Positions 31,441-42,746 of a stretch of DNA of 64,000 bases are shown here, piece by piece. Made by a program: the position numbers and the translations under genes. Origin of the DNA: Yersinia enterocolitica (GTDB lineage Bacteria > Pseudomonadota > Gammaproteobacteria > Enterobacterales > Enterobacteriaceae); contig NBTC02000002.1 of NCBI GenBank assembly GCA_002082245.2, positions 1,488,001 through 1,552,000 on the forward strand, written 5' to 3'. The notes below the pieces were generated by a model. That model made no database searches, was not told the DNA's origin, and saw only the letters and a list, made by a program, of their open reading frames with translations. How positions within the stretch are numbered: position 1 is the first letter of the stretch; each line of letters begins with the position of its first letter.

Positions 31441-32975
31441 TGCGCGCTCTCCTGTCGATGTGTTTTCATTATTTTATAAATACTTTCAATATCAATATTT
31501 TGTCGCATATGTGCTGCCAGAATATCAAACTGTTGCTGCTTATGTTCGGCGTAATTCACCGTCACACCGTCAAACGCCGCCAGCCCTTTACGTTGGCGCA
31601 AATTGTCCAGCAGTGGGCGAGTGAAGTTGTGGCTGTCAAACAGGCCATGAATATAGCTGCCCAGCACACTGCCATCGGCGTTCACCGCCCCTTCCAACCA
31701 TTGCTCCACTTGCCCGTTACGCAATGTCAATTGTGCGAAAGGCTTGGCGGCCGTTCCAAGCAGGGATGCACCCATATGAATTTCATAGCCTTCCAGTTGC
31801 TGCTCGCCGCAGCTTTCCAGCATCCCCGGCAGGCCCATCAGACAATAGCCACTGACCCGCGTGGTCACTTTGTCCTGTGCAAACTGCGTTTCCACATCCA
31901 GCAAACCAAGGCCCGCCATCTGTTCCAGGCCAGACTCCACACCATCAATAATACGTTTTCCCAACATCTGATAACCGCCACAGATACCCAGCACCGGTAC
32001 CTGATGTTGATGTTGTGCCAATAACGCGGCGGCCAGCCCACTGTGATGCAACCACTGTAAATCGCCCAAGGTATTTTTGCTGCCAGGCAGAATAATCAGA
32101 TCCGGTTGCCCCAAGGCTGAGGGCTGCGAAACATAGCGCAGGCGCACATCTGGCTGAGCCGCCAACGCATTAAAATCGGTAAAGTTAGCAATGTGTGGCA
32201 AGTGAATGACGGCAATATCCAGCGCTTTTTCCACCGCATCCTGATATTTGCCATTTTGTAATGCCACACCATCTTCATCTTCCAAATCAATATCTAGCCA
32301 CGGCATTACCCCTAATACCGGCACATCCGTCAGCGCTTCAATCTGTTCCAACCCAGGTTTAAGCAGCGCAATGTCACCCCGAAACTTATTGATTATCACC
32401 CCTTTGACCCGCGCTTTTTCATGCGGATGCAACAGGGCCAAGGTGCCATAAATAGCCGCAAACACCCCACCGCGATCGATATCAGCCACCAATATCACCG
32501 GTGCATCGGCCATTGCCGCCATCCCCATATTGACGATATCGCGGTCACGCAGGTTAATTTCTGCCGGGCTACCCGCCCCTTCCAGCACCATGACGTCATA
32601 TTCACGGGCTAAACTTTGGTAGACCTCGCTGATTTGTTGCTGCAATTGCGGCTTATATTGATGATATTCCACCGCATCCATATTGCAGGCAACTTTGCCC
32701 ATCAGTACCACCTGCGCCTTACGGTCACTGGTGGGTTTGAGTAGTACCGGATTCATGCGCACATCAGGGGTGATGCCTGCGGCTTCTGCCTGAAAAATCT
32801 GTGCCCGCCCCATCTCCTCACCCTGTGGCGTAATACCTGAGTTGAGCGCCATATTCTGCGATTTAAACGGAGCACAACGATAGCCATCCTGCATAAAAAT
32901 ACGGCATAGCCCAGCCACCAATACGCTCTTACCTACATCAGATGCGGTACCTTGCACCATCACCGATAAACTCAT
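31437..32975 (-). CDS. cobQ: Cobyric acid synthase
   Basis: The 512-residue amidotransferase (also called CbiP) amidates side chains b, d, e and g of adenosylcobyrinic a,c-diamide. An N-terminal dethiobiotin-synthase-like ATPase domain ([14 protein letters not shown]) is followed by a type I glutaminase domain with the nucleophile Cys in [12 protein letters not shown]. It overlaps cobU and cbiO by 4 bases on either side. Confidence 0.96.
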   Translation of the reverse strand: MSLSVMVQGTASDVGKSVLVAGLCRIFMQDGYRCAPFKSQNMALNSGITPQGEEMGRAQIFQAEAAGITPDVRMNPVLLKPTSDRKAQVVLMGKVACNMDAVEYHQYKPQLQQQISEVYQSLAREYDVMVLEGAGSPAEINLRDRDIVNMGMAAMADAPVILVADIDRGGVFAAIYGTLALLHPHEKARVKGVIINKFRGDIALLKPGLEQIEALTDVPVLGVMPWLDIDLEDEDGVALQNGKYQDAVEKALDIAVIHLPHIANFTDFNALAAQPDVRLRYVSQPSALGQPDLIILPGSKNTLGDLQWLHHSGLAAALLAQHQHQVPVLGICGGYQMLGKRIIDGVESGLEQMAGLGLLDVETQFAQDKVTTRVSGYCLMGLPGMLESCGEQQLEGYEIHMGASLLGTAAKPFAQLTLRNGQVEQWLEGAVNADGSVLGSYIHGLFDSHNFTRPLLDNLRQRKGLAAFDGVTVNYAEHKQQQFDILAAHMRQNIDIESIYKIMKTHRQESAQ

Positions 32976-33787
32976 TGCGCCTCCTCGGTTTCACGCTGAC
33001 GCATCAACGCGAAAAGTTGTTCTTCCGTTTTGCATAACGGTAACCCTAGCTCGCAGTGCATTTTGACCAACCATGGCTGGATAAGCCCGGCAGCGCGCAG
33101 TTTATCCTGTTGCAGAAACACCTCGGTCGTTTCACCGGCCATCATTAAGCGACCATGAGATAAGACATACAGATAGTCACAAACCTTGTAGACCAAATCG
33201 ATATCATGGCTGGAGAGAATAACCCGTTTCCCTTCTGCCACAATGCGTTCAATGATGGTAATCATGTGTTGACGCCCGGCCGGATCCAGCCCTGCGGTCG
33301 GCTCATCGAGTAACAGATACTCTGCTTCCATCACCAGTGCACCGGCAATTGCCACCCGCTTTTTCTGACCGTGACTAAGGTGCTGAATAGATTTATGGCG
33401 AAAACCCTGCGCATCAACCAGTGTCAGCGCCCGATCCACTCGCGCGGCGATCACCGTTTCCTCCACGCCGAGATTACGCAGGCTGAACGCGATATCACTG
33501 TCGATATCGGTATAAAAAATCTGCTGTTCCGGGTCTTGGAATACCGTTGTCACCCGTTGGCGTAGCTCTCGCAGGCTGGCCTTTTTATAACTCAGCGGCT
33601 CTCCTTGCCACAGCACAGTCCCGTGTTGGGGTTGCAAAATACCGGTCAGATTCATAAATAAGGTGGATTTGCCACAGCCATTGGCGCCCAAGACACCAGT
33701 GACCGCGTGCTGACTGAAATCCAGCGTCAGATCGTGCAATACCTGCTCATCCTGATAGCTGAAACCTAACTGTCTGGTGGCTAACAT
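32972..33787 (-). CDS. cbiO: Cobalt ECF transporter ATPase
   Basis: A 271-residue ABC ATPase of the energy-coupling-factor type. Walker A (GANGCGKST), the signature ([13 protein letters not shown]) and Walker B ([12 protein letters not shown]) are all intact. It powers the CbiMNQ cobalt importer at the inner membrane. The ATG at 33787 gives the same length as Salmonella CbiO; a TTG lies one codon upstream. Confidence 0.95.
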   Translation of the reverse strand: MLATRQLGFSYQDEQVLHDLTLDFSQHAVTGVLGANGCGKSTLFMNLTGILQPQHGTVLWQGEPLSYKKASLRELRQRVTTVFQDPEQQIFYTDIDSDIAFSLRNLGVEETVIAARVDRALTLVDAQGFRHKSIQHLSHGQKKRVAIAGALVMEAEYLLLDEPTAGLDPAGRQHMITIIERIVAEGKRVILSSHDIDLVYKVCDYLYVLSHGRLMMAGETTEVFLQQDKLRAAGLIQPWLVKMHCELGLPLCKTEEQLFALMRQRETEEAQ

Positions 33788-33798
33788 CAAATCCTGCC

Positions 33799-34482
33799 TT
33801 ACAGGTGGAAATCACCCTGATAAAGTTTCATATCCAGCGAGATAACCATCTGTTGATAGCGAATCATCACGCGGGTAAATAGCATACTCACCAACATAGC
33901 CAGCGAATGGTAGCCAGTACGCAATGAGATATAACCAAACCGTAGGGACTGCGCATGATGGATAGCAGCAGCCTCTTCAGCCAAAATAAAAATAAAGCGC
34001 CAGGTCAGCAAAATTTGCTCAGTCAGCAAACGGGGGGCATGGCAGCGTTTAAGTATCTGAATAAGCTGTGGGAATGGCGTATTCAGCACAAACCAGAAAG
34101 TCGCGGCCAATGCAGCCAGGCTACGCCACAAGGTCTGATTGGCAGTGGTTAGACCGACTTTATCGATACCGAACCACCAATTACCGATTTGTATACTCCA
34201 CCACATACTCTCCGGTTGACGAGAAAGGGATAACACAATGGTCACCAGCCCCACCAACAGGAATGACAGCGGAATAGCCAGCCAGCGCAGATAACGGCGC
34301 GGGCCAACGCGTAACAAGTAGCAGGTCAGCGCGGCGATAAATATCAGCAATAACGCCTGATAGAGCGGCGGGCTGAGCATCGCCAGCAACAGGAAAACGC
34401 CATACAGCACCAGTTTCCCTATTGGGTCAACCTGCCGCCAGCGGCTTTGATAACTTAGTTTATCAATCCCCAGCATGCTCAC
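33799..34482 (-). CDS. cbiQ: Cobalt ECF transporter transmembrane component
   Basis: The 227-residue membrane protein is the T component that couples CbiO to CbiM/N. The cytoplasmic coupling-helix region with PRLLTEQILLTWRF and the C-terminal LYQGDFHL resemble Salmonella CbiQ. Starts are a GTG at 34482, with GGGGG 7 bases before it, or an ATG at 34476 giving 225 residues. It overlaps cbiN by about 14-20 bases. Confidence 0.93.
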   Translation of the reverse strand: MSMLGIDKLSYQSRWRQVDPIGKLVLYGVFLLLAMLSPPLYQALLLIFIAALTCYLLRVGPRRYLRWLAIPLSFLLVGLVTIVLSLSRQPESMWWSIQIGNWWFGIDKVGLTTANQTLWRSLAALAATFWFVLNTPFPQLIQILKRCHAPRLLTEQILLTWRFIFILAEEAAAIHHAQSLRFGYISLRTGYHSLAMLVSMLFTRVMIRYQQMVISLDMKLYQGDFHL

Positions 34483-34744
34483 CGCGTTTCCCCCGGTAGT
34501 AACCCAAGATATAGAAAATCACCGCTGCGCCAATGGAACCTTGCAGCGTGAACAACAGACTCTCAATTTCACCACTGGCAGGTTCATATAATGGCTGGAA
34601 CCAGGGCTCATAGTGCGGTGCCGTTTGCTGGATCAGCGCTTCAGCCTCTCCATCCGAGCCACCGTATTCGCCGCCGTGATTAATAAAGAACGGCATAATA
34701 ACCAGTGCAATCACCATTGCCAGCAGGATCAGGGTCTTTTTCAT
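34463..34744 (-). CDS. cbiN: Cobalt transport accessory protein
   Basis: A 93-residue protein with a membrane helix at each end and an acidic periplasmic loop (GGEYGGSDGEAEALI), the standard CbiN plan. CbiN helps load cobalt into CbiM. One base separates it from cbiM and it overlaps cbiQ. Confidence 0.93.
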   Translation of the reverse strand: MKKTLILLAMVIALVIMPFFINHGGEYGGSDGEAEALIQQTAPHYEPWFQPLYEPASGEIESLLFTLQGSIGAAVIFYILGYYRGKRGEHAGD

Positions 34745-34745
34745 G

Positions 34746-35483
34746 TTAGTGGCTCTCCGCGTGAATTAAGCGCCGTTTGGTCAATTGGTCGTAAATCATG
34801 ACCGTCAATAACCCTTCAGCAATCGCAATCGGGATCTGGGTAATACAGAACACCCCCATAAACTTGATAACTGAACCGCTGATACCAAATTGTGGATCGG
34901 GGAACGCCAAGCCAAGTTGTACTGAGGTGACAAAATAAGTGGTTAAATCCGCTAACATGGCACAGAGGAAAACCCCAACATCGCGGCGTAATCCCGCTTT
35001 ACAGGCCAATTTCCACACCAAATAACCTACTACCGGTCCGATCACCGCCATCGACATACCGTTAGCACCGAGCGTTGTCAGCCCGCCGTGTGCCAGCAAT
35101 AGCGCCTGGAACAGCAGTACAATCGCCCCCAGCACCGCCACCACCACCGGCCCAAACAAGATGACTGCCAGCCCTACCCCTGTAGGGTGTGAGCAACTGC
35201 CGGTCACCGACGGAATTTTCAGTGCTGAGAGCACGAAAATAAACGCGCCACACAGCGCCAATAACACTTTCTGATTGCTGTCTTCAGCCACAATCTGCTT
35301 TAAGCGCACCAATCCCATAAATAGGCATGGCAGAAACAGCACCCACCAAGCCAGCGCCCACATCGGCGGCAAAAAACCTTCCATAATGTGCATGGCAAAA
35401 ACGTCATTCGGTGCCAGCGTGAGCAAGATTGCCATTGCCACTCCGCTATAAGACAGTTTCTTTAACTCTTTTTCCATTTCCAT
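34746..35483 (-). CDS. cbiM: Cobalt ECF transporter substrate-binding component
   Basis: The 245-residue membrane protein is the S component of the cobalt importer. A leader of about 30 residues ending in NDVFA precedes [10 protein letters not shown], whose Met-His after cleavage is the cobalt-binding N-terminus of mature CbiM. The start at 35483 has a GGAG site at good spacing and gives exactly the Salmonella length; a TTG at 35495 is less likely. Confidence 0.94.
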   Translation of the reverse strand: MEMEKELKKLSYSGVAMAILLTLAPNDVFAMHIMEGFLPPMWALAWWVLFLPCLFMGLVRLKQIVAEDSNQKVLLALCGAFIFVLSALKIPSVTGSCSHPTGVGLAVILFGPVVVAVLGAIVLLFQALLLAHGGLTTLGANGMSMAVIGPVVGYLVWKLACKAGLRRDVGVFLCAMLADLTTYFVTSVQLGLAFPDPQFGISGSVIKFMGVFCITQIPIAIAEGLLTVMIYDQLTKRRLIHAESH

Positions 35484-35546
35484 TAGTTGCTCCAATCACT
35501 TTGGGGAGTAATTTAAAATTAATTAACCCTCTATTTAACTAACCTG

Positions 35547-36260
35547 TTATCCATTAACTCGTTGCTGCTTATTCACTAAAATGGTCGAGAAATAGGGCAA
35601 TGTCTGGTCAGCGGCGATGCTATCAAGCTGACGCCAGCACACTTCGCCAGGCAATGAGGCTTCCGACATCAACAGCGCATGTGGGAACAGCTCCAACCGT
35701 GCCAGCAGCGCTTGGATCCGAGCAAAACGGCCATAGACTTTCATTAGCACCACACAGTCGTGATCCCGCAGTGCGCGCTCCAATTCGGCCTCCGGCGCGG
35801 TACAGGACATGATGGCCAGTGACTGCTGCTCCATCGCCAGCGGTAGCGCCGCACGCGAGGCAATGGCGGCAAATGAGGTTACGCCCGGTACGATTTCCAA
35901 CCAATCAGGCCGCCCGATGCGTTCCAATAAAAACACCCACGTGCTGAATAACATGGCATCGCCGAGGGTGATAAATCCCACCTGACGGCCATTGGCCACT
36001 TCAGATTGCAACTGTTGTGCCACCTCATCCCATACCGTTTGCTTCTCACTATCATCAGCGCTCATAGGGAAATGACAGGTGCGGATTTCGGTATGTGGTG
36101 AAAGGTATTCGCGCACGATAGAGAGCGCCAGACTGTCGCCACCTTTGCGCCCGGCAGGCGCATACAGCACATCGAGTTTGGCTATCAGCCGTGCTGCGCG
36201 TACAGTAATTAAATCACTAGCACCTGGGCCAACACCCAATGCATAAAGTCTGCCGCTCAT
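35547..36260 (-). CDS. cbiL: Cobalt-precorrin-2 C20-methyltransferase
   Basis: A 237-residue SAM-dependent tetrapyrrole methyltransferase. The N-terminal LGVGPGASDLIT motif and the GDAMLFSTW segment are typical of CbiL/CobI. It methylates C20 of cobalt-precorrin-2. It overlaps cbiK by one base (TAATG); 63 bases separate it from cbiM. Confidence 0.94.
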   Translation of the reverse strand: MSGRLYALGVGPGASDLITVRAARLIAKLDVLYAPAGRKGGDSLALSIVREYLSPHTEIRTCHFPMSADDSEKQTVWDEVAQQLQSEVANGRQVGFITLGDAMLFSTWVFLLERIGRPDWLEIVPGVTSFAAIASRAALPLAMEQQSLAIMSCTAPEAELERALRDHDCVVLMKVYGRFARIQALLARLELFPHALLMSEASLPGEVCWRQLDSIAADQTLPYFSTILVNKQQRVNG

Positions 36261-37054
36261 TACGCTGCCTCCTGCTGTTTTTGTTGTAAGGCTTGGTCCA
36301 GATGTTCGACAAACATTTGACGTATCAATGGGTTCTCACCCAATCCTTGTAACCAGGAGTGAGCACAGATACCGGCGGCCTCCAGTTGCGATTGCCATGA
36401 GTCCGGCTCATCAGAGGCCATATCGTTGATGGCATGATCACCGGCCACCAACATCAGCGGCATTAAGTGCACTTTACGCACCCCCTGCTGTTGCAGCCGG
36501 GTAATGATATGGCTGATTTCTGGATAACTCTCTACCGCGCCCACCAATGCCGGGAAATGCAGCGAGGTCATCAGATGATCCAGACAGGCATAGGCTGAAA
36601 AGGCATAATGGCTGGCACCGTGGCCCATAAAGACCACCCGTTCATCAGCGGCCAGCACCGGCATTTGAGCCTGTAACGCCACCAGCAGTTGTTGGTAATC
36701 GGCAAAACTGCTTAACAACGGCGTACCCAATACCAGACGATGGAAACAGTCGCTAAAGGTGCGCACTTCATTGGCAATTTTTTCGTATTCATCGCCGTTT
36801 ATCACATGCAGCGATTGGATGGCGACATCCTGATAGCCCTGTTCAGCCAGGTGTTTTAGCGCCTCCCGTGGGTTGTTGATCAGCAAACCATCGCGTTTGC
36901 GCAATTTGCGGATGATCATCTCCGAGGTAAACGCGCGAAAAACATCACGATCGCTGTAAGCTGCCGCCAGTTGCTGCTCGCAAGCATCAATATTCTTTTG
37001 GCGGGTTTGTTCATAACTGGTGCCAAAACTGATCACCAACAGTGCCTTTTTCAT
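36260..37054 (-). CDS. cbiK: Sirohydrochlorin cobaltochelatase, anaerobic pathway
   Basis: The 264-residue class II chelatase inserts Co2+ into sirohydrochlorin at the start of the anaerobic pathway. The metal-binding histidines are visible in FMGHGASHYAF and LMLVAGDHAIND. It lacks a signal peptide and is therefore the cytoplasmic form. Confidence 0.94.
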   Translation of the reverse strand: MKKALLVISFGTSYEQTRQKNIDACEQQLAAAYSDRDVFRAFTSEMIIRKLRKRDGLLINNPREALKHLAEQGYQDVAIQSLHVINGDEYEKIANEVRTFSDCFHRLVLGTPLLSSFADYQQLLVALQAQMPVLAADERVVFMGHGASHYAFSAYACLDHLMTSLHFPALVGAVESYPEISHIITRLQQQGVRKVHLMPLMLVAGDHAINDMASDEPDSWQSQLEAAGICAHSWLQGLGENPLIRQMFVEHLDQALQQKQQEAA

Positions 37055-37055
37055 T

Positions 37056-37862
37056 TTATTGTCCTCGTTGTTGCTGCCAGTGGATCAGATGTTGGCTAAA
37101 TTCATCTAATGACGTCACTTGCTGACCGATACCGCCCAATACCACGCTGGCGGGGCGACACACCACAATGCAGGGGATATTCAGTGCCAGACAGGGGGCG
37201 ACTTTTTCCTGATATCCCCCCTGGGCACCGGACTCTTTAGTGATAACCACATCCGGCTGGCAAAACTCATACAGTGCCTGATTGAACGACGCACTGAATG
37301 GCCCGCGCAGCGCAATAATGTGGTCAACCCCCAGCCCCAGCGCCTCACATTGGTTCAGCACTTGCGCCGTGGGCAGCACCCGAACCAGTAAGGTTTTACC
37401 CACCAGCCCACGTTGATATTCAGCTAACTGCTTACTGCCAGTCGTGAGTAACACCCGCGGCCCCAGCCATTTTGCCACCTCACAGGCCGCAGCAACGCTA
37501 TCGACCTTGTGCAGCAGAGGGTGGCTCAGAACATCAATTTCACTTGGCCGTTGGTAACGGGTCAGCGTGACATTTGACTGTTCGCAGGCCGCCACCACAT
37601 TGTCACTGAGCATGCAGGCATAAGGATGCGAGGCATCAACCACCCACTGGACCTGTCTGGTCGCCAAAAAATCAGCCATCTGCCCTGCATCCATCCGCCC
37701 AACCATGACCTCACCGCCAATATCTCCCGCCAGTTGTTTACCGGCATCAGTGGCAACCGACAGGCTATAGCGTTGCTCTGCGGCATCCAGCAATTGGCAA
37801 ATCAGCCGCGCATCACTGGTACCGCCAAAGACATGAATCGGTGGATAAGGGTGATGGCCCAT
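37056..37862 (-). CDS. cbiJ: Cobalt-precorrin-6A reductase
   Basis: The 268-residue NADPH-dependent reductase carries the N-terminal FGGTSDARLI nucleotide-binding turn and the VVDASHPYA motif of the CbiJ/CobK family. It reduces cobalt-precorrin-6A. The ATG at 37862 overlaps the cbiH stop (TGATG); a GTG one codon upstream is the alternative. Confidence 0.93.
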   Translation of the reverse strand: MGHHPYPPIHVFGGTSDARLICQLLDAAEQRYSLSVATDAGKQLAGDIGGEVMVGRMDAGQMADFLATRQVQWVVDASHPYACMLSDNVVAACEQSNVTLTRYQRPSEIDVLSHPLLHKVDSVAAACEVAKWLGPRVLLTTGSKQLAEYQRGLVGKTLLVRVLPTAQVLNQCEALGLGVDHIIALRGPFSASFNQALYEFCQPDVVITKESGAQGGYQEKVAPCLALNIPCIVVCRPASVVLGGIGQQVTSLDEFSQHLIHWQQQRGQ

Positions 37863-38587
37863 CACAATGAATAGCCCCGTGGCGTGATCATCAGCCCATC
37901 ACGGCAATAGGTCGCCTGATTACCGACGATCACCAGACTGGTCATATCCACCGGTTCGAAATCCATCTCACCCAGCGTAGTGATCCATTTCTCCTGTTTT
38001 TTACGCCCGGCGGCTTTCACTACCCCGACTGGCGTTTCCGGCCGCTTCCACGGCTGCATTAACTCAAACGCGCGGGCCAGATGCCCTTCACGGCCACGGC
38101 TACGTGGGTTATAGAAACAGATAACAAAATCAGCCTGCGCTGCCGCGACAATGCGTTTTTCGATCACCGCCCACGGCGTCATCAAATCACTCAGGCTGAT
38201 ATGACAAAAATCATGCATTAGTGGCGCGCCGAGTAACGAGGCAGCAGCAATACTGGCGGTGATCCCCGCCACCAACCGCACCTCCAACTCCAATTTTTGT
38301 TGCGTTACCAGCTCCAGCACCAAGCCCGCCATACCATAGATCCCGGCATCACCACTGCTGATAAGCGCCACGTTATGGCCCGCCAGCGCCAGATCAATGG
38401 CGGTTTGGCAGCGCTCTATCTCTTTACACATGCCGGTTTTGATCACCTGCTTATCCCCGGTCAAGGGTTTCACCAGATGGGTATAGGTTTTATAACCGAC
38501 GATAATTTCCGCCTCGCGGATTGCGGCGATAGCTTCCTGCGTCATCATCGATTCACTGCCCGGCCCGATGCCAATTACGGTTAACAT
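37862..38587 (-). CDS. cbiH: Cobalt-precorrin-3 C17-methyltransferase
   Basis: A 241-residue tetrapyrrole methyltransferase with the GIGPGSESMMT start, the SSGDAGIYGMAGLVLEL loop and the CFYNPRSRGREGHL segment that marks CbiH/CobJ. It methylates C17 with ring contraction. It overlaps cbiG by one base. Confidence 0.95.
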   Translation of the reverse strand: MLTVIGIGPGSESMMTQEAIAAIREAEIIVGYKTYTHLVKPLTGDKQVIKTGMCKEIERCQTAIDLALAGHNVALISSGDAGIYGMAGLVLELVTQQKLELEVRLVAGITASIAAASLLGAPLMHDFCHISLSDLMTPWAVIEKRIVAAAQADFVICFYNPRSRGREGHLARAFELMQPWKRPETPVGVVKAAGRKKQEKWITTLGEMDFEPVDMTSLVIVGNQATYCRDGLMITPRGYSL

Positions 38588-39642
38588 TAATGCGATACTC
38601 CCAGAGTGATGGTGACACCCTGCTGACGCAGAGTATTGCCAACCAATTTACCGTCGCTCATCAGCCAGGCGACCGGTTGTGAAACGCTGCCGACACCCAC
38701 CGTTTGGCGGACAAAATCAGAAGCAGGGAAACGTTGCTCATGGCGACTCAGTTCGCCGACACTGAACAGTTCGAACGGTACTCGCCAGCACTGAGCCAAT
38801 TGATGTAGCGCGGGTTCATCTTTTTTGATAGTGACACTGCCAATAGCCCGCAGCGCCATGAGGTCAAAGTGATTCTCGGCCATTTGCTGTTGTAACAATT
38901 CAACCAAGGTTTGCAGCGAGGTGGCCCGGCGGCAACCGATACCCGCGACCACCCGGCGTGGCACCAGTTTGTACACCGGTAACGGTAATGGAGGCAGGCT
39001 GTCGCGCAACGTGACACAAACTATCGCATCCAGTTTTGGCAATTGATCCAGCGAATCAACCGCTACAAAACCACGAGTGTCACAGCGTTCACGCTCAGCC
39101 AGCAGAGGCGTATCCCACCACAAACCCACTTTTTGTTCGCTGACCAACATTTGATTGACCACTTTGACGGCGTGACGAAAATCCTGCATTTCGCCGTCCA
39201 GTTGGGTCGCCAGCGTATCCAATGCCGCCATCTGGTTAACGTCGGTTGCAGTAGTTATCACCGGATCGGCCCCGAGAATGCCCGCCAAATAACGGGTTAA
39301 GGTATTGCCGCCACCCACGTGACCAGACAACAGACTAATGACATGTTGCCCACGCTCATCAATCACCACCACCGCCGGATCACTCATTTTGTCATTCACC
39401 AACGGGGCGATAACCCGCACTGTCAGGCCGATAGCCCCGACCACTACCAGTGCCGAATACTGTTTAAAGGCCTCACGAATGGTGTCGCCAAAACTGCCAT
39501 TGAACGGCAGAAAACCCGGTTCCAACAGTTTTTCACTGGTAAAGCAGGTCAGCGGCAAGTGGGTCTGCAAACGCCGCGCCAACCGCACCCCGCCCGGAGT
39601 CAGGCAAAATACCGCTATGGATTCAGGCTTGACGATATTCAT
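38587..39642 (-). CDS. cbiG: Cobalt-precorrin-5A hydrolase
   Basis: The 351-residue protein opens the lactone of cobalt-precorrin-5A with loss of acetaldehyde. [17 protein letters not shown] and the C-terminal GIGCRRATS segment are family marks. The ATG at 39642 ([12 protein letters not shown]) matches the Salmonella start and has a GGGG site, so the 15 upstream codons open in frame are not used. It overlaps cbiF by 20 bases. Confidence 0.93.
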   Translation of the reverse strand: MNIVKPESIAVFCLTPGGVRLARRLQTHLPLTCFTSEKLLEPGFLPFNGSFGDTIREAFKQYSALVVVGAIGLTVRVIAPLVNDKMSDPAVVVIDERGQHVISLLSGHVGGGNTLTRYLAGILGADPVITTATDVNQMAALDTLATQLDGEMQDFRHAVKVVNQMLVSEQKVGLWWDTPLLAERERCDTRGFVAVDSLDQLPKLDAIVCVTLRDSLPPLPLPVYKLVPRRVVAGIGCRRATSLQTLVELLQQQMAENHFDLMALRAIGSVTIKKDEPALHQLAQCWRVPFELFSVGELSRHEQRFPASDFVRQTVGVGSVSQPVAWLMSDGKLVGNTLRQQGVTITLGVSH

Positions 39643-40429
39643 GGCTAAACCCCGCATCATAGAGTTTGGAATAGTGGTATTCATCACCGAGGAACGCCCC
39701 CACCAAAATCAGTGCAGTTTTATGAATAGCAGCGGCGCGAACCAATTCGGCGATATCAGCCAGCGTACCGCGCACAGTGCGGCTTTCAGCCCATGTCGCT
39801 TTGTACACCACCGCAACAGGAGTCGACGCTGGGTATCCGCCAGCAATCAAACGTTCAGCCACGCGGTCCATCTCTTGTACTGACAAGAAAATCGCCATCG
39901 ATGTTTGGTGCGCGGCAAACGCCTCCAGTTGCTCCAGCGGCGGCATCGGGGTTCGCCCTTCGATTCGGGTAATAATCAAGCTCTGCGCCACTTCCGGCAC
40001 GGTGTATTCCACCCCCAGTTGCGCCGCTGCGCCAAGAAAAGCACTGACACCCGGTACCGACACAAAACCAATACCGTGCTCACTCAGCACTTCCCCCTGC
40101 TCACGGATCGAACCATATAAAGAGAGGTCACCGGTTTGTAATCGCACCACCAACTTGCCAGCCCGCACACCATCAACCATCAGTGTGATGATCTGTTCCA
40201 AATTCAAACCCGCGCTATCGTGGCATTGCGCCTCTGGCGAGCAATATTCCAGCAGTTCGGTATTGATCAGCGAGCCGGCGTAGATAACCACCTCTGCTTG
40301 CTGTAACAACCGGTAGCCTTTCAGGGTGATCAACTCTTTGTCGCCCGGCCCTGCACCGACAAACCAGATTTTTTGTGTATCCCAGGGTTGTAGTACCGCT
40401 GTTGATGCAGCATCAGGATGCTCAGACAT
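39623..40429 (-). CDS. cbiF: Cobalt-precorrin-4 C11-methyltransferase
   Basis: A 268-residue SAM-dependent enzyme with the [12 protein letters not shown] motif and the [14 protein letters not shown] loop of the CbiF/CobM family. It methylates C11. The first 17 residues are a short extension before the core. It overlaps cbiT by 8 bases. Confidence 0.95.
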   Translation of the reverse strand: MSEHPDAASTAVLQPWDTQKIWFVGAGPGDKELITLKGYRLLQQAEVVIYAGSLINTELLEYCSPEAQCHDSAGLNLEQIITLMVDGVRAGKLVVRLQTGDLSLYGSIREQGEVLSEHGIGFVSVPGVSAFLGAAAQLGVEYTVPEVAQSLIITRIEGRTPMPPLEQLEAFAAHQTSMAIFLSVQEMDRVAERLIAGGYPASTPVAVVYKATWAESRTVRGTLADIAELVRAAAIHKTALILVGAFLGDEYHYSKLYDAGFSHEYRQA

Positions 40430-40991
40430 TGCGCGCCTCCTTGTGGCAGGAAATAAGATAAGTAGGATTATTAGGTTTAAAATAGTGTCCGCTGCCCAAA
40501 GGGGTCAGGGTGGAGAGTTGCAACTGCACGCAATCTAACTGGCTGACAGCGCAGTGCTGTAAGTGAGCCAACGCGTCATTAAGGTTGTTGAGCAAAATAA
40601 AGGTCAGTACCAAACGGCCATCGGGCTTTAGCGTCATCAGCGCCCAATCAATCAGATCGGTTAAATGCCCGCCGCTGCCACCAATAAAAATGGCATCGGC
40701 TGCGGCCGTATTAGGCAAGGGGGCAACGCCTGCAATAATCGCCACATTGTGGCAACCCAGCCGCTGGCGGTTTTCGCTAATCAGTTCCAGTGCCGCTGGG
40801 TTGCGCTCAATCGCGGTGACCTGCAAATCGGGGAAGCGCAGTGCCGCCTCCAACGCCACACTGCCCGTCCCGGCGCCCACATCAATCAGGTGGCCATAAC
40901 AAGGCAACTCCAGCCGTTCCAGTGCCAATGCGCGCACCGCTTCTTTGGTCATCGGGACTTTTTGCCCACGTAAGAACAGATCATCTCTCAT
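40422..40991 (-). CDS. cbiT: Cobalt-precorrin-6B C15-methyltransferase (decarboxylating)
   Basis: The 189-residue protein has the class I SAM-binding motif [14 protein letters not shown] and the [13 protein letters not shown] loop of CbiT. With CbiE it methylates C5 and C15 and removes the C12 acetate carboxyl. In some bacteria the two are fused as CobL; here they are separate and overlap by 11 bases. Confidence 0.95.
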   Translation of the reverse strand: MRDDLFLRGQKVPMTKEAVRALALERLELPCYGHLIDVGAGTGSVALEAALRFPDLQVTAIERNPAALELISENRQRLGCHNVAIIAGVAPLPNTAAADAIFIGGSGGHLTDLIDWALMTLKPDGRLVLTFILLNNLNDALAHLQHCAVSQLDCVQLQLSTLTPLGSGHYFKPNNPTYLISCHKEARNV

Positions 40992-41583
40992 TGAGGATCA
41001 CCACCACATTCATGTCATAACGCGCCGCTACCTGTTGTTGCGACAGACGGTGAATACGTTCATTGGGTTGTGACAGGTTTTCACCGATAATCAAGGTGCG
41101 GGACAGACCACGCTGATGTAATGCATCGGCGATGGCACGCGGGCCGATAATGCTGTCAGTCACCATCGCCACCTTGTCATGCTGGAAAATCCAGTCAAAA
41201 TCGGGTACCCGCCCGTGGCTGCTGGTAAGAAAAAGGTCATTCATATCCAGCGCCACTTTGGCACACAGATATTGAATAGCGCTGATGCCGGGCACGATAT
41301 GTAGCTCGTCAGTGCCGAAGTTCGCCGCCAGCAGTTTGCCAATGCCATACAGCAGAGGATCACCGGAAGCCAATACCACAATGGCGCGAGTTTTGTTGCT
41401 ATCCAGCCACTCCAGTAACCCCAGCAGATCCGCATCTAACAAGCGGGACTCACGAACATTGCTGCTAAATGTTGCCAGATGGCGCTTCCCGCCCACCAAT
41501 ACCTCAGCCTGGCTGATAGCCCACTGGGCTTCAGGGGTCAGATAGTCGATATCACCTGGGCCGATGCCAACAACCGTAATCAT
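40981..41583 (-). CDS. cbiE: Cobalt-precorrin-7 C5-methyltransferase
   Basis: A 200-residue tetrapyrrole methyltransferase starting [13 protein letters not shown], with the [11 protein letters not shown] loop. It methylates C5 and pairs with CbiT. Its ATG overlaps the cbiD stop (ATGA). Confidence 0.95.
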   Translation of the reverse strand: MITVVGIGPGDIDYLTPEAQWAISQAEVLVGGKRHLATFSSNVRESRLLDADLLGLLEWLDSNKTRAIVVLASGDPLLYGIGKLLAANFGTDELHIVPGISAIQYLCAKVALDMNDLFLTSSHGRVPDFDWIFQHDKVAMVTDSIIGPRAIADALHQRGLSRTLIIGENLSQPNERIHRLSQQQVAARYDMNVVVILNER

Positions 41584-42746
41584 CGCAATGCCTCCACAAT
41601 TTCATCCAGAGGCCGACTGCTGCCTAACACCTGATTATCGAAAGAGAATAAAATCGCATCGCACTGCGGCGGATTAACGGAGAAACGCATCATTTCAGCA
41701 ATTCGCTCACAGATACGTTCGGCAATACGGCTGTAGACCGCCTGCCACCCCTGCTCAGCAATCAATTCCATCGCCGCTTCAGTGGTGTTGCACTGGTTCA
41801 CTTCAAGCAGTAGCGCATGCGGCGCCCCCATCAGCGCCAGATGGGCAACCAATGTTTCCATACGCCCATCCGCGATATGGCTGTGGGTATGGAAGATACC
41901 GGCGGCCACTTTCACTAATTTGCCGGGATGCCCTACCAGCAGCACCTGACGAAAGCCCAGTCGCACGGTTTCCTGCAACATATAACCGACGAAATTACTC
42001 ATGGTCACCACCCGCTGGCTGTCGAGGCCCAGATGGTCGCGAACAAAGCGCTCGCCATGATTGCCCGGTACCAGAATGACGCGATCTTCACCCGCCGCGC
42101 GCTTCATCTCCAATTCCAATGCCAGCGAGCGTTTCCAGCTCTCTTCCGACATCGGTGTCACAATGCCGGTAGTGCCGATGATGGAAATGCCACCGAGGAT
42201 CCCCAACCGCCCGTTATAGGTTTTTTTCGCCCGCTCTTGCCCTTCGGGAGCAAAGATCTCTATTTCAGCACCGCGTAACGGGCCGATGACCTCGCGCACT
42301 GCTGCCTCGATGGTTTGGCGTGGCGTACGATTAATGGCTGAGCTGCCGACGGGGAGGCCAATACCTTTACGGCTCACTGTCCCGACCCCTTCGCCACCAC
42401 GCAGAGTAATTTCCGTCTGTTCACGCAGCGTGACGCGAGCAAAAATCAGCATGCCGTGGGTAGCATCAACATCATCACCACCATCTTTGCGGATGGCCGC
42501 CGTAGCTTGCTGGCCCTCAATGAGGGGTTGTTCTACATTCAGGCATAACGTGACACCGGAAGGCGTCACAATTGAAATCTGGTCAATCACTTGCTGGCGC
42601 AACACCATTAGCGCCGCCACTTTAGCCGCCGCCGTCGCACAAGAACCGGTGGTGTAACCTTTGCGATATTGTTTGCCGTTATGCCAAATGCTGTCTAATT
42701 GCTGGTTTTGCAGCATCTGACTGTCATTGACAGTAGCCTCACTCAT
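41580..42746 (-). CDS. cbiD: Cobalt-precorrin-5B C1-methyltransferase
   Basis: The 388-residue enzyme methylates C1 in the anaerobic pathway. The [17 protein letters not shown] motif near the N-terminus is the clear family mark. The start at 42746 overlaps the cbiC stop by 4 bases and has a G-rich ribosome site; an upstream frame of 29 codons is a shadow of cbiC. Confidence 0.94.
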   Translation of the reverse strand: MSEATVNDSQMLQNQQLDSIWHNGKQYRKGYTTGSCATAAAKVAALMVLRQQVIDQISIVTPSGVTLCLNVEQPLIEGQQATAAIRKDGGDDVDATHGMLIFARVTLREQTEITLRGGEGVGTVSRKGIGLPVGSSAINRTPRQTIEAAVREVIGPLRGAEIEIFAPEGQERAKKTYNGRLGILGGISIIGTTGIVTPMSEESWKRSLALELEMKRAAGEDRVILVPGNHGERFVRDHLGLDSQRVVTMSNFVGYMLQETVRLGFRQVLLVGHPGKLVKVAAGIFHTHSHIADGRMETLVAHLALMGAPHALLLEVNQCNTTEAAMELIAEQGWQAVYSRIAERICERIAEMMRFSVNPPQCDAILFSFDNQVLGSSRPLDEIVEALR